A stretch of 64,000 nt of DNA from Buchnera aphidicola str. Bp (Baizongia pistaciae) (GTDB lineage: Bacteria > Pseudomonadota > Gammaproteobacteria > Enterobacterales > Enterobacteriaceae), in NCBI RefSeq assembly GCF_000007725.1, contig NC_004545.1:310001-374000 (forward strand), given 5' to 3'. The translations under genes and the position numbers were made by a program. Every line of letters starts with the position of its first letter. Position 1 is the stretch's first letter. The notes below the pieces were generated by a model. The model searched no databases, was not told the DNA's origin, and saw only the letters and a list, made by a program, of their open reading frames with translations. Below, one piece after another: positions 9,885-21,072 of this stretch.

Positions 9885-10076
9885 CGATTGTGGTATGGTA
9901 GAGCAGTGTTAGTATATTAACGATTTAAAACTAAATTTTTAAAATAAAAATTTGTTATTTCAAAAATTTTTGTAATTATATAAAATGGTGTATTTAAAAA
10001 AATATTTTTTATATTATATAAAAAAATATAATAAAAATGTTGAATTTTATAGAATTTTTATATATAAAATAATTAA

Positions 10077-11111
<1,035 letters not shown>

Positions 11112-11148
11112 CTGATTTTATTTACATATTTATAAAACAATTTATTAT

Positions 11149-11192
11149 AAATTTCATATTGACATTAAATGATTTAACGTCATATGAAATTT
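11149..11192. terminator. Shared hairpin between convergent gapA and fldA
   Basis: AAATTTCATATTGAC (11149-11163) pairs with GTCATATGAAATTT (11179-11192), giving about 14 pairs with a single bulge and a 15-base loop. It sits in the middle of the 145-base gap between two convergent genes, the position expected of a bidirectional terminator. The following T-runs are short, so termination strength is uncertain. Confidence 0.5.
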
Positions 11193-11256
11193 ATTACGCA
11201 AAATTAAATCATGCTATAACTAACTAATTGTTATAACTTATTAACTAACATGCAAT

Positions 11257-11781
11257 TTAATTAAGTAAAGAGTTTAGTTCTGTTTTAATTTTTTTAGTCC
11301 ATTGTATTATTCTCTGGTTACTTTGTTCTGGTTGTCGATCTTCATCTATTACTAATCCCAAAAAATTTTTGTTCTTATCTAATGCTTTAGAACATTCAAA
11401 AGAATATCCTTTCGAAGTCCATGATCCAATAAATCTTACATTTTTTGAAAGTCTAATAACATTATACAAAATTCCAATTCCATCACAAAAGTATTCTGAG
11501 TAATCTTCTTGATCTCCACATCCAAATAAAGCTATAATTTTATTATTAAAGTTAATTTTTTTTAGAGTTGGTAAAAAATCATCCCAATCACACTGAAGTT
11601 CTCCGTAGTACCATGTAGAAACACCAAATATTAGAATATTAAACAACTCAATATCTTTTTTATTCGTATTAGCAATATCGTGAATAGAAGAAATATTCGT
11701 TCCTATATATTTGTGAATTAATTTAGCTACATTTTCTGTATTTCCAGTATCACTACCAAAAAAAATACCAATACTTTCCAT
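11257..11781 (-). CDS. fldA: Flavodoxin 1
   Basis: Small FMN electron carrier; in enterobacteria it reduces radical-SAM and other enzymes, including biotin synthase, whose gene is in this window. The product has 174 residues (E. coli 176). The phosphate-binding loop [11 protein letters not shown] lies near residues 9-19, the FMN-stacking region is [14 protein letters not shown], and [15 protein letters not shown] contains the second flavin loop. The ATG at 11781 has no strong ribosome-binding site. It is convergent with gapA. Confidence 0.97.
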   Translation of the reverse strand: MESIGIFFGSDTGNTENVAKLIHKYIGTNISSIHDIANTNKKDIELFNILIFGVSTWYYGELQCDWDDFLPTLKKINFNNKIIALFGCGDQEDYSEYFCDGIGILYNVIRLSKNVRFIGSWTSKGYSFECSKALDKNKNFLGLVIDEDRQPEQSNQRIIQWTKKIKTELNSLLN

Positions 11782-12293
11782 AAATAATCCTAATTTTAAA
11801 TTTTTGCATTATATAAATAAATGGGATAACACTGTATGTATTTTAGATTTGTATTATTTTATTTTTATAAAAGAGTATTAATAATATCAATAAGTATTAA
11901 AAAATTCTATTATATGAAAATGTATTAAAAACATTATAAATATTTAACTAATAACTATTATCATTAATCTTTAAACAACGCATATGCGTGCGTTTGTTAT
12001 AGATATATCTCAATATTTGAATTAAATAACAATATTTGATTATTACATTGTATATGTATAATATAAATAGTTAAAATGTTGTTTTTTTGTGAAGAAATAT
12101 ATTTTGTGTAAATATTTATTTAATAAAAATAATTTAAAACATAATATTTTAATTTAAAATTTATAATTTTATTATTAAAATTTGATTTTGCGTAATTTAT
12201 TTCTATATATCTTAATAATAAAATAATTTAATTTAGATTAATATTAATATTAAAATACAAATATTCATTTTAATTTTCATAATATATCAAAAT
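11782..12293. other. Gene-free divergent spacer, fldA to phrB
   Basis: These 512 bases lie between the 5' ends of fldA (minus) and phrB (plus) and must carry both promoters. The region is AT-rich, has stops in all frames, and shows no gene-like ORF, tRNA or strong hairpin. A short GC-richer patch (about 11979-11998) has no recognisable feature. Confidence 0.55.
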
Positions 12294-13730
12294 ATGAATG
12301 TCAATCTTATGTGGTTTCGAAACGATTTGCGCCTCAGTGATAATTCAGCATTACATTTTTCATGTCGAAATAATGCGTCTACAGTATTAGCATTATTCAT
12401 TGCAACACCAAAACAATGGGAACGTCATTGTCTAGCACCAAAAAAAAAAATGTTAATATATAAAAATATTGTTGCACTAAAAAAAAAAATAACAGAATTA
12501 GGAATTATTTTTTATTATTATGAATCTACAGATTATTTAGAATCAACTAATTATATAATTGAGTTTTGTAAAATTCATAAAGTTACTTCTATATTTTTTA
12601 ATCTCGAATATGAATTCTATGAACGTCAAAGAGATAAAATAATAAAAAAAAAATTAAAGAAAAATAATATTATTATAAATTGTTTTCATGATTCCGTATT
12701 AATTACTCCTGGTTCTATAAAAAATAGTTATGGAAAAATGTATAAGAAGTTTAGTTATTTTAAATATAAATGCATCAAACAATTACAACTAAATATTCCA
12801 AGTTGTTTTCCTAAACCTCAAAACAAAAATTTACATGATCATTATTCTTTAGATTTTACTATCCCAATATTTCATACTTATTTAGAAAAATTTGATGCTA
12901 ATATCTTTCCTATTGGAGAAGACATAGTTTATGAAAAACTTAAATTTTTTATAAAATATGCATTTAACAAATATAATTTTGATCAAGAAATTTTTGAATT
13001 AAATAGTACTAGCATGTTATCCGCACATTTGTCAATCGGGGTTATATCACCCCGACAATGCGTAACTTTGTTATTTAAAGAATATCCGGATATTATTCAT
13101 AAACTAGAAGAGTGTAAATGGATAAATGAACTATTATGGCGTGAATTTTACCAACATTTGTTATATTTTTATCCAAATATAGGTCAAAACCAATCTTTAT
13201 ATCATTGGGAAAATCGCATAAAATGGGATAATAATTTGTATTATCTAAATTTATGGAAACAAGGGAATACTGGGTACCCCATAATAGATGCTGGAATGAG
13301 ACAGTTAAAGCAACTAGGATGGATAAGTAATCGATTACGAATGATTACGGCTAGTTTTTTGGTAAAAAATTTATTAATTGATTGGAGAAAAGGAGAAGAA
13401 TATTTTATGTCACAATTAATAGATGGAGACTTTGCATCAAATAACGGAAATTGGCAATGGATTGCATCGGTAGGAACTGATAGCATGCCATATTTTCGTA
13501 TTTTTAATCCTATGTTGCAATCTAAAAAATTTGATATAAACGCGAAGTTTATACGAAAATATATTCCAGAACTAAGTAATGTTTCTACGTATAACATTCA
13601 TAATCCTTGTGATAACAACAAAACAAACAAAATACATTCTAAATATCCACAACCTATAATAAATTATTATCATTCTAAGAAAAAAACATTGTTAGTATTT
13701 AAACATGCTAAATGTAGTAATAAATTATAA
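12294..13730 (+). CDS. phrB: Deoxyribodipyrimidine photolyase
   Basis: Light-driven flavoenzyme that splits cyclobutane pyrimidine dimers in DNA. The product has 478 residues (E. coli about 472). It begins with the photolyase signature LMWFRNDLRLSDNSAL, and the FAD-binding C-terminal half contains WINELLWREFYQH, GYPIIDAGMRQL, NRLRMITASFLVKNL and DGDFASNNGNWQW followed by SVGTDSMPYFRIFNPM. All regions are intact. It is followed closely by ybgI, 35 bases later, as in E. coli. Confidence 0.97.
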   Translation: MNVNLMWFRNDLRLSDNSALHFSCRNNASTVLALFIATPKQWERHCLAPKKKMLIYKNIVALKKKITELGIIFYYYESTDYLESTNYIIEFCKIHKVTSIFFNLEYEFYERQRDKIIKKKLKKNNIIINCFHDSVLITPGSIKNSYGKMYKKFSYFKYKCIKQLQLNIPSCFPKPQNKNLHDHYSLDFTIPIFHTYLEKFDANIFPIGEDIVYEKLKFFIKYAFNKYNFDQEIFELNSTSMLSAHLSIGVISPRQCVTLLFKEYPDIIHKLEECKWINELLWREFYQHLLYFYPNIGQNQSLYHWENRIKWDNNLYYLNLWKQGNTGYPIIDAGMRQLKQLGWISNRLRMITASFLVKNLLIDWRKGEEYFMSQLIDGDFASNNGNWQWIASVGTDSMPYFRIFNPMLQSKKFDINAKFIRKYIPELSNVSTYNIHNPCDNNKTNKIHSKYPQPIINYYHSKKKTLLVFKHAKCSNKL

Positions 13731-13765
13731 AAAATAAAATCAATCAAATTTATTAGAGATGATTC

Positions 13766-14509
13766 ATGAATAATTTTGAACTAGAAAAAATTGTTAATAA
13801 AAAATTAAATTCAAATCAATACAACGACGTTATTCCTAACGGGTTACAAATAGAAGGACGTCCTAAAATAAAAAAAATTGTTACTGGCGTTACTGCATGT
13901 CAACTTTTAATTGATTTAGCTATTTCAAACAACGCTCATGGAATTATAGTACATCATGGATTATTTTGGGATAATCATCCTAAAATAATAAAGGGTATAT
14001 ATCGTCATAGAATTAAATCTATACTTGCTAACAATATCAATTTATACAGTTGGCATTTTCCCTTAGATGTACATCCTATATTAGGAAATAATGCACAAAT
14101 TGGGCATATTTTAAATATTAATGTTCGAGGTTATATAAAGTCTTGCGTACCATGGGGGATGTTAAAAGAACCTATAAAATCAAAAGATATGAGTCAATTA
14201 ATTACACAAAAGTTTCACAGAGTTCCATTCTATTATGGTAATAATATAACACAAAACATTCATAAAATCGCTTGGTGTAGTGGAAAAGGACAAAAATTTA
14301 TTAATTTCATTCCCGAATATGGAGTTGATACATTTTTAACAGGAGAAGTGTCTGAAGAAACTATTCATTTTGCTCACGAAAATAAATTGCATTTTTTTTC
14401 AATTGGGCATCATGCTAGCGAAATTAATGGCATAAAAGCATTAACTAACTGGTTAAAAATTAAATTCTCCTTGGATATAAATTTTATTAACATTGATAAT
14501 CCTATTTGA
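13766..14509 (+). CDS. ybgI: NIF3-family dinuclear metal protein YbgI
   Basis: Member of the widely conserved NIF3/YbgI family, whose members form toroidal hexamers with a dinuclear metal centre. The biochemical role is not settled. The product has 247 residues, as in E. coli. Probable metal ligands are visible in GIIVHHGLFWDN, YSWHFPLDVHP and the C-terminal SIGHHASEINGI with GEVSEETIHFAHE. It lies directly downstream of phrB and may be co-transcribed with it. Confidence 0.93.
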   Translation: MNNFELEKIVNKKLNSNQYNDVIPNGLQIEGRPKIKKIVTGVTACQLLIDLAISNNAHGIIVHHGLFWDNHPKIIKGIYRHRIKSILANNINLYSWHFPLDVHPILGNNAQIGHILNINVRGYIKSCVPWGMLKEPIKSKDMSQLITQKFHRVPFYYGNNITQNIHKIAWCSGKGQKFINFIPEYGVDTFLTGEVSEETIHFAHENKLHFFSIGHHASEINGIKALTNWLKIKFSLDINFINIDNPI

Positions 14510-14851
14510 TGATTCAAATGATCGTTTCAAGTAATTTTTCGGTGTTATTTTTGTATTATAAAGCTTCATAAAATTATTTTTAAAACTATGTATTAATATA
14601 AAAGTGTTCTATATCTTTATTATAAAATTATTAGTAATTGTTATTTTAATAAGTAATTTTTCAAAATATTTATTTGTATTTGTTTAGTAAAAAGTAATTT
14701 TATACGTATTTACTTCATATAAAAACTTTAAATAATTAAACATAATTACCAAAAATATATTATTTATTTGTTGATATAACCATATAATAAATATTATTTG
14801 TTTAAAAAAAAATATAATTTTTAAATTTAATAATATATTCAAGGAAAGTTT
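14510..14851. other. Spacer and leader upstream of sucA
   Basis: These 342 bases separate ybgI from sucA. In E. coli this interval holds gltA, the sdh operon and other genes; none is readable here. The region must carry the sucAB promoter. A good ribosome-binding site (AAGGAAAG, about 14841-14848) is the only clear element. Confidence 0.6.
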
Positions 14852-17602
14852 ATGTATAAAAATGAATTCAATTCTTCGTGGATGTCTAGTTTTAACAGTT
14901 CATATATAGATAATTTATATAACAAATTTTTATTGGATCCAACTTCTATAGATAATTCTTGGTACATTGTTTTTACCGAATTATCTAAAGAAAATTATAT
15001 TAACTCAACAAATAAGTATCTAAATAATAAATTTCAAGATAGTAAAGATACAATAAAATTAACTATAGAATTATTAATTAACATATTTAGAACTCTAGGA
15101 TACAAATTTGCACATTTAAATCCTTTAGATACATTTAAAAATGATAATAGCTTATCCTTAAAAAAATTTTTAAAAAGTTCTGAAGCATTTCGCATTCAAG
15201 ATTCATATTTAGTAAAGTTATCTCAATATGTTCTTGACGATATTACTACAAAAAATGTTTATGATGATTATAAGAATATTTATTGCAAAAGAATTGGATA
15301 TCAGTTTATGCATATTCATAACTCAAATGAAATGAATTGGATTAAAAATTATATTGAAACTAAACATAGTAATATTTTAAAAAAGAAGAAAAAAATTCAA
15401 ATATTAAAACATTTAATTATTTCTGAAATGTTAGAAAAGTATTTTTCTTCTAAGTTTCCTAGTATCAAACGTTTTTCTATAGAAGGTGCTGAATCTTTAA
15501 TACCTATGTTAAAGGAAGTAATAAAATATACAAAAAAATTCAATTTACATAAAATAATATTTGGTATGTCGCATCGCGGGCGTTTAAATGTACTTGCAAA
15601 TATTTTAGATAAACCAATTAAAACTATTTTTAACGAATTTTGTGAAAATAATTCAAATAATTTCAACAGTGGTGATGTTAAATACCATATGGGTTTTTGT
15701 TGCACTAAAACAATAGGATTAAGAAAAATTATTCTAGATTTAAAATCTAATCCTTCTCATTTAGAAGTGATTAATCCTGTTGTTGTTGGATCATCGCGTG
15801 CATATATTGATTCAAATGATAATTTAAATGATGAAAATATCTTACCTATAATAATTCATGGTGATGCAGCAATTTCAGGACAAGGGGTGGTACAAGAGTT
15901 ATTAAATATGTCTCAAGCAAGAGGATATAAGGTTGGCGGGACCATTCATATAGTTGTTAATAATCAAATAGGATTTACGACATCAAAAGTTAAAGATTTG
16001 AGAACTAGCCAATATTGTACAGATATTGCTAAAATGATAGATTCACCTATTTTTCATGTTAATGCAGATGATCCAGAATCTGTAATATTTGTAACGCATT
16101 TAGCATTAAATTACAGATTTTGCTTTAAAAAAGATGTTTTTATAAATTTAGTTTGTTACAGACGACATGGACATAATGAAATTGACGATCCGTCAATAAC
16201 ACAGCCGGTTTTATATTCTAAAATTAAAAATCATCCTACTACTGCTACAAGTTATTATAATAAATTATTATTAAAAAATATAATTAATAAAAGCTTTTTA
16301 ATTACTTACCAAAAAAAAATAAAAAAAAAATTAGATGTAGAATATAACTTACATAATAAAAAAATGTCAGAAAAACGTCTAAAATGTTGTTCGATAGTTA
16401 AAGCTGATTATATAAATGTTTCCAATACACCTATTAATAATATATCTCAGTCTGACTTAACTATTTTAGCCAAAAAAATTTTTTCTATTCCTAACAATAT
16501 AGAAGTACATAATCGCGTTTTTAAAATATATAAAGATAGATTAAAAATGGCTAACAATGAAAAATTATTTGATTGGGGTGCATCAGAATTATTAGCATAT
16601 GCATCGTTATTAAACGAGGGTATATCCTGTAGGCTTTCAGGTGAAGATGTTTGTAGAGGAACTTTTTTTCATAGACATGCTGTTATACATGATCAAAAAA
16701 ATGATTCAAAATACATTCCATTAAAAAATATTAAATTAAAACAAGGAAACTTTTATATTTGGGATTCTGTATTATCAGAAGAAGCAACATTAGCGTTTGA
16801 ATATGGATATTCCATAGATCAAAAAAACACATTAAATGTATGGGAAGCACAATTTGGAGATTTTGCTAATGGAGCTCAAATCATTATTGATCAATTTATT
16901 TGTTCTGGCGAACAAAAGTGGAATGTAACATGTAATCTAGTAATGTTATTACCTCATGGCTATGAAGGACAAGGTCCTGAGCATTCTTCAGCTCGAATTG
17001 AGAGATACCTTCAATTGTCTGCAAATAATAATATAAAAATCATTATACCTACTATATCATCACAAATATACCATATTATACGTAAACAAGCTTTTTCTTT
17101 AATTAAAAAACCACTAATTATTATGTCTCCAAAATCTCTATTACGTTTTCCTTTAGCTGCATCATCGTTATCAGAATTGTCTAATGGAAAATTTAGAACA
17201 GTTATTGATGAAATTGATAATTTAGATACTAAAAAAGTACAACGAATAATTTTATGTTCCGGGAAAATATATTATGATTTATTAACTCAACGTCGTATTA
17301 ATCAGCAAAAAAACATAGTGATTCTCAGAATAGAGCAAATATATCCCCGTCCTACTAAAAAATTATCAGCAATATTATATAATTACAAAGATGTACATGA
17401 TTATATATGGTGTCAAGAAGAACCTTGTAATCAAGGCGCGTGGTTATATCATAAATCTTATTTAAAAAAACTATTACCTAAACATTCTAAACTAAATTAT
17501 GTAGGACGTTCATCATCAGCGTCACCAGCTACTGGATATATGAAAATTCATAAAGAACAACAAAAAAAAATAATTTATGATGCACTAAATATATCAGACT
17601 AA
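14852..17602 (+). CDS. sucA: 2-oxoglutarate dehydrogenase E1 component
   Basis: Thiamine-diphosphate decarboxylase of the 2-oxoglutarate dehydrogenase complex; it passes a succinyl group to the lipoyl arm of SucB. The product has 916 residues (E. coli 933). Conserved regions include [14 protein letters not shown], the ThDP and metal region [13 protein letters not shown] (about residue 337) with NNQIGFTTS, then [17 protein letters not shown] and [28 protein letters not shown] precedes the ATG. It is followed after 10 bases by sucB. The rest of the tricarboxylic-acid cycle is not in the window, so it probably works in an incomplete cycle. Confidence 0.97.
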   Translation: MYKNEFNSSWMSSFNSSYIDNLYNKFLLDPTSIDNSWYIVFTELSKENYINSTNKYLNNKFQDSKDTIKLTIELLINIFRTLGYKFAHLNPLDTFKNDNSLSLKKFLKSSEAFRIQDSYLVKLSQYVLDDITTKNVYDDYKNIYCKRIGYQFMHIHNSNEMNWIKNYIETKHSNILKKKKKIQILKHLIISEMLEKYFSSKFPSIKRFSIEGAESLIPMLKEVIKYTKKFNLHKIIFGMSHRGRLNVLANILDKPIKTIFNEFCENNSNNFNSGDVKYHMGFCCTKTIGLRKIILDLKSNPSHLEVINPVVVGSSRAYIDSNDNLNDENILPIIIHGDAAISGQGVVQELLNMSQARGYKVGGTIHIVVNNQIGFTTSKVKDLRTSQYCTDIAKMIDSPIFHVNADDPESVIFVTHLALNYRFCFKKDVFINLVCYRRHGHNEIDDPSITQPVLYSKIKNHPTTATSYYNKLLLKNIINKSFLITYQKKIKKKLDVEYNLHNKKMSEKRLKCCSIVKADYINVSNTPINNISQSDLTILAKKIFSIPNNIEVHNRVFKIYKDRLKMANNEKLFDWGASELLAYASLLNEGISCRLSGEDVCRGTFFHRHAVIHDQKNDSKYIPLKNIKLKQGNFYIWDSVLSEEATLAFEYGYSIDQKNTLNVWEAQFGDFANGAQIIIDQFICSGEQKWNVTCNLVMLLPHGYEGQGPEHSSARIERYLQLSANNNIKIIIPTISSQIYHIIRKQAFSLIKKPLIIMSPKSLLRFPLAASSLSELSNGKFRTVIDEIDNLDTKKVQRIILCSGKIYYDLLTQRRINQQKNIVILRIEQIYPRPTKKLSAILYNYKDVHDYIWCQEEPCNQGAWLYHKSYLKKLLPKHSKLNYVGRSSSASPATGYMKIHKEQQKKIIYDALNISD

Positions 17603-17612
17603 GAGAACCATA

Positions 17613-18845
17613 ATGAATATAATTAACATTTTTATTCCCGATCTTCCTGAATCAGTTACTGATGCTACAATCATCAAATGGCATAAAAAAAAAGGAGATA
17701 AAGTTCAGGAAGATACTATTTTAGTAGATATTGAAACTGACAAAGTAATACTAGAAATACCATCACCTTCCGATGGAATATTAAATTCAATTATTGCAGA
17801 TAAAGGTAAAATAGTTTTACCAGGACAAGTTATAGGGACATTGCTAAAAATAGGTATTAAAAATGAAGAAAAAATAATAAAAACAACTAATAATGTTGTA
17901 AATACGGATAACAACCAAAATATTAATTTAAAATTATTAGAAAAAACATATAGTCCTACTGTGAGACGTCTAATTTCCATGCATGATTTACGCGATGTTG
18001 ATATTATACAAGGCACGGGGACAAAAAATAGGTTAACACGTAAAGATATTCTTAATTACTTAAAAAATATTCGTTCTAATACTAATAAAAAAATAAATAA
18101 TTATGATTTAAATGCATATAATTTTAATACGACACATAAAAACCATAGAAGTATTAAACGTGTTAAAATGACACGTTTACGAAAAAAAATTTCAGAAAGA
18201 TTATTATCAACAAAAAACAATACAGCTTCACTAACAACGTTCAATGAAGTTAATATGCAATCGATACTTAATTTAAGACGCAAATACGGAGAATTATTTA
18301 AACAAAAACATGGAATAAAATTAGGATTAATGTCATTTTATGTTAAAGCAGTTATCGAAGCGTTAAAAATTTTTCCAGAAATCAATGCTTCTATTGATAA
18401 TGATGAAATCATCTACTATAACTATTTTGATATTAGCATTGCTATTTCTACACCTAGAGGATTAGTTACTCCTGTATTAAAAAATGCTGATTTAATGAGC
18501 ATGGCAGAAATAGAGATAAAAATAAAAGATTTTTCTGAGAAAGGAAAAAATTCAAAATTAACTATAGATGATTTAATAGGAGGAAATTTTACCATCACTA
18601 ATGGAGGAGTTTTTGGATCTTTATTTTCTACACCATTAATTAATCCCCCTCAATCAGCAATTTTAGGTATGCATGCTATTCATAAAAGACCTGTAATTGT
18701 AGATGAAAATATAGAAGTGCATCCTATGATGTATTTAGCATTATCATACGACCATAGGTTAATTGATGGAAAAGAATCTGTAGGATTTTTATTAAAAATA
18801 AAAGAATTCTTAGAAGATTTTAGTCGTATTGTGCTAAATATTTAA
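17613..18845 (+). CDS. sucB: Dihydrolipoyl succinyltransferase (E2)
   Basis: Core of the 2-oxoglutarate dehydrogenase complex. The 410-residue product (E. coli 405) has an N-terminal lipoyl domain with the lipoylated lysine in [10 protein letters not shown] (about residue 44), a peripheral subunit-binding domain ([13 protein letters not shown], about 114-126) and a C-terminal acyltransferase domain ending in the catalytic block [14 protein letters not shown]. The E3 subunit is not here and would be shared with pyruvate dehydrogenase. It lies 10 bases after sucA and ends before the strong terminator at 18897. Confidence 0.97.
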   Translation: MNIINIFIPDLPESVTDATIIKWHKKKGDKVQEDTILVDIETDKVILEIPSPSDGILNSIIADKGKIVLPGQVIGTLLKIGIKNEEKIIKTTNNVVNTDNNQNINLKLLEKTYSPTVRRLISMHDLRDVDIIQGTGTKNRLTRKDILNYLKNIRSNTNKKINNYDLNAYNFNTTHKNHRSIKRVKMTRLRKKISERLLSTKNNTASLTTFNEVNMQSILNLRRKYGELFKQKHGIKLGLMSFYVKAVIEALKIFPEINASIDNDEIIYYNYFDISIAISTPRGLVTPVLKNADLMSMAEIEIKIKDFSEKGKNSKLTIDDLIGGNFTITNGGVFGSLFSTPLINPPQSAILGMHAIHKRPVIVDENIEVHPMMYLALSYDHRLIDGKESVGFLLKIKEFLEDFSRIVLNI

Positions 18846-18896
18846 ATACACAAAAAAACTAGATATAAAAATAGCTAAAATTTATTATGTTAAAAT

Positions 18897-18933
18897 TTGG
18901 TGCTATGATGAATCTTAGCACCAATATGTTTTT
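18897..18933. terminator. Rho-independent terminator between sucB and pal
   Basis: TTGGTGCTA (18897-18905) pairs perfectly with TAGCACCAA (18916-18924) around a 10-base loop and is followed by TATGTTTTT. It is GC-richer than its surroundings and lies between convergent sucB and pal, so it most likely ends the sucAB transcript and may act in both directions. Confidence 0.8.
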
Positions 18934-18947
18934 AGAAATTAAAATCT

Positions 18948-19469
18948 TTATTGATATATAATCACCGAACGTCTATTTTTTGAATATGAATTCTCTTTAT
19001 TTCCATGTGCTACTGGTTTACTAGAACCATAAGAAACAGTAGTTATTTGTTGATTTGAAACTCCTTTGCTTTCTAAATACAATTTGACTGAATCTGCTCG
19101 TTTTTGTCCTAAATACATGTTATATTTGTTTGTACCACGACTATCGGTATGTCCTTCAATCATGATTTTTTGATTAGAGTGATGACATAAAAATTGTGCT
19201 AAATCATTTAAGTTTTTAGCATATTTTGAATTTACTTGGTGATTGTTAAAGGGAAAGTAAATTGTATTTCCTTTTTTTAATTTTTCTAACGTTTCATCAA
19301 AATTATCTTCAGAAAAATTGGTTAATTGTTGTTTACTTTTATTTGTTTCTTGTTCGTAAAAAGTGTCAACATTATTACTATTTAATTTATTTTTTGGAAA
19401 ACTACACGAAAATGTTGTTATCATAGGTAGTAAAAGGGTTAAAATTTTAAATATTTTTTTCGATTTCAT
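18948..19469 (-). CDS. pal: Peptidoglycan-associated lipoprotein
   Basis: Outer-membrane lipoprotein that ties the outer membrane to peptidoglycan. The 173-residue product (the same as E. coli) has a lipoprotein signal peptide with the lipidated cysteine at C22 (TTFSC; the -2 phenylalanine is slightly unusual) and a C-terminal OmpA-like domain with the peptidoglycan-binding sequence IEGHTDSRGTNKYNMYLGQKR-type core at about residues 104-123. Its normal partners TolQ, TolR, TolA and TolB are not adjacent; in E. coli they lie directly upstream, where here there is only spacer. It may serve purely as a structural anchor. Confidence 0.96.
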   Translation of the reverse strand: MKSKKIFKILTLLLPMITTFSCSFPKNKLNSNNVDTFYEQETNKSKQQLTNFSEDNFDETLEKLKKGNTIYFPFNNHQVNSKYAKNLNDLAQFLCHHSNQKIMIEGHTDSRGTNKYNMYLGQKRADSVKLYLESKGVSNQQITTVSYGSSKPVAHGNKENSYSKNRRSVIIYQ

Positions 19470-20197
19470 CGATAATTCCTAAAATTAATGTAATTAAACT
19501 CTCTATCTATAAACATCATAAGCAATAAATGTATATAAATTAATTAATAATTAGTATAATAAACAGATTAACTGTTTAACTTAAAATTAATTATATAATA
19601 AATAATATTTTTAGTGTGAATTAAAAATATTTTATTAAATATAACGTAATTTATATTTATACATTTTTTATTTTTTAAATAGTATTTTAAAATAAATATT
19701 TTTATGAAGAACATTTAAATAATTACACTAACATGTTCGTCGTTATTTAGTATAAATTATTCAGAATCTAAACGTATACTGCTTATATTTAGAATAATTT
19801 TATTATAAAACTATTATTATAATAACATTAAATCTTAATTTTAAAGTCTAATTATTAATTTAAAACTTATAAAAATTTACGTTCTTAAAGTTAATAATAA
19901 AGCAAAAAAATATTTTGAACAATAATTATATGGAGATTTTTAAATGTTATACAAAACTGTTATTTATTCTAAAAATATAAAATATATTAACAAATAATAT
20001 ACGTTATTTATTATTTGAAAAAAATAATCTTATATGCAATACAATAAATATTGTTTACGCATGTTTTAAACATGATTAACTTTTATTTTATTACACGGAA
20101 GTTATGTTTAAATGTAAAACTATTAAATGTATATTAATACTATTAAATAAACTTAGCTTAAAATATAATAAACGTATGTTTAAAAAGAGGAAAAATT
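19470..20197. other. Gene-free divergent spacer, pal to gpmA
   Basis: These 728 bases hold no gene-like ORF on either strand. In E. coli the tolQRAB genes precede pal; no remnant can be read. A short hairpin (TAAACAG at 19560-19566 with CTGTTTA at 19572-19578) lies about 90 bases before pal, and CATGTTTTAAACATG (about 20060) is a small palindrome. Both are too weak to assign a function. The gpmA ribosome-binding site is at the right edge. Confidence 0.55.
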
Positions 20198-20896
20198 TTG
20201 AAAGTATATAAACTAGTTTTAATGCGACATGGTGAAAGTATATGGAACGAATTAAATAAATTTACTGGTTGGCATGACGTAGATTTATCAAACCGCGGCG
20301 TTCAAGAATCGTTGAAAGCAGCAAAATTGTTAAAAAAACACGGTTTTTATTTCGATTACGCATATTCATCGGTGCTTAAACGTTCAATTCATACGTTATG
20401 GAATATTATTAAATTTCTTGATCAATCATGGATTCCAGTTAAAAAGTCTTGGAGATTAAATGAACGTCATTATGGAGCTTTAGAAGGACTAAATAAAGAT
20501 GATGTCATTCAAAAATATGGTAATGATAAAGTACAGCAATGGAGAAGAAGTTTTAATATCGCTCCTCCTAAAATATCATATTTAGAAAAAAAAAAGTTAG
20601 CTCATGATTCTAGATATAATAATATAAATTTTGATATACTACCTTATTGCGAAAGTTTAAAATTAACTACGCAAAGAGTATTACCATACTGGCTTAACGA
20701 AATTTTCCCGCGTTTTCAAAAAAACACAAAGATTATTATAGTTGCGCATGGAAATTCCTTGAGAGCCTTGATTAAATATTTGAATAACATTAATGATATA
20801 GATATTTTAAATTTAAATATTGCTACTGGTTTTCCTATAATATATGAATTTAACTCTGAATTTAAACCCATTCAATATTATTATTTAAAACAATAG
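20198..20896 (+). CDS. gpmA: 2,3-bisphosphoglycerate-dependent phosphoglycerate mutase
   Basis: Interconverts 3- and 2-phosphoglycerate in glycolysis. The catalytic histidine is H11 in LMRHGES; FTGWHDVDLS, SVLKRSIHTLW, LNERHYGALEG and AHGNSLRAL (second histidine) are intact. The start is TTG at 20198, with AGAGG at 20186-20190 seven bases before it; no in-frame ATG lies nearby upstream. The product has 232 residues against about 250 in E. coli because the C-terminal tail after YYYLK is missing. The tail is flexible and shortened in various homologues, so activity is probably kept. Confidence 0.96.
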   Translation: MKVYKLVLMRHGESIWNELNKFTGWHDVDLSNRGVQESLKAAKLLKKHGFYFDYAYSSVLKRSIHTLWNIIKFLDQSWIPVKKSWRLNERHYGALEGLNKDDVIQKYGNDKVQQWRRSFNIAPPKISYLEKKKLAHDSRYNNINFDILPYCESLKLTTQRVLPYWLNEIFPRFQKNTKIIIVAHGNSLRALIKYLNNINDIDILNLNIATGFPIIYEFNSEFKPIQYYYLKQ

Positions 20897-21035
20897 CTTT
20901 ATGACACTAAAAATTTGTATTATCAAATAAAATATAATGCTTTTAAAGTAGTATGATTATAATAATAAAAATCACATATTTATGTTTGAAATACAAGATT
21001 TAATATTATTTAACATCAACGATAATAATATTTAT

Positions 21036-21054
21036 TAGATCTTAATAAGATCTA
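21036..21054 (+). promoter_or_regulatory. Perfect hairpin in the pfkA leader
   Basis: TAGATCTT and AAGATCTA form a perfect 8-bp stem around the loop AAT. It ends only 18 bases before the pfkA ATG and just ahead of the putative ribosome-binding site AAGAGA (21062-21067). There is no T-run, so it is not a terminator. It could shield or stabilise the 5' end of the mRNA, or be an operator-type dyad. Confidence 0.45.
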
Positions 21055-21072
21055 TCACTTTAAGAGATTATT

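Noticed and set aside
9885-9930. Intact tRNA gene around TGGTAGAGCAG upstream of gapA
   Set aside because: I could not fold an acceptor stem, anticodon arm and T-arm around it; only a D-arm-like string is present, so it is kept only as a possible remnant.
13241-13597. Open frame of 118 codons on the minus strand inside phrB
   Set aside because: It is antisense to the conserved FAD-binding region of photolyase and has no independent support.
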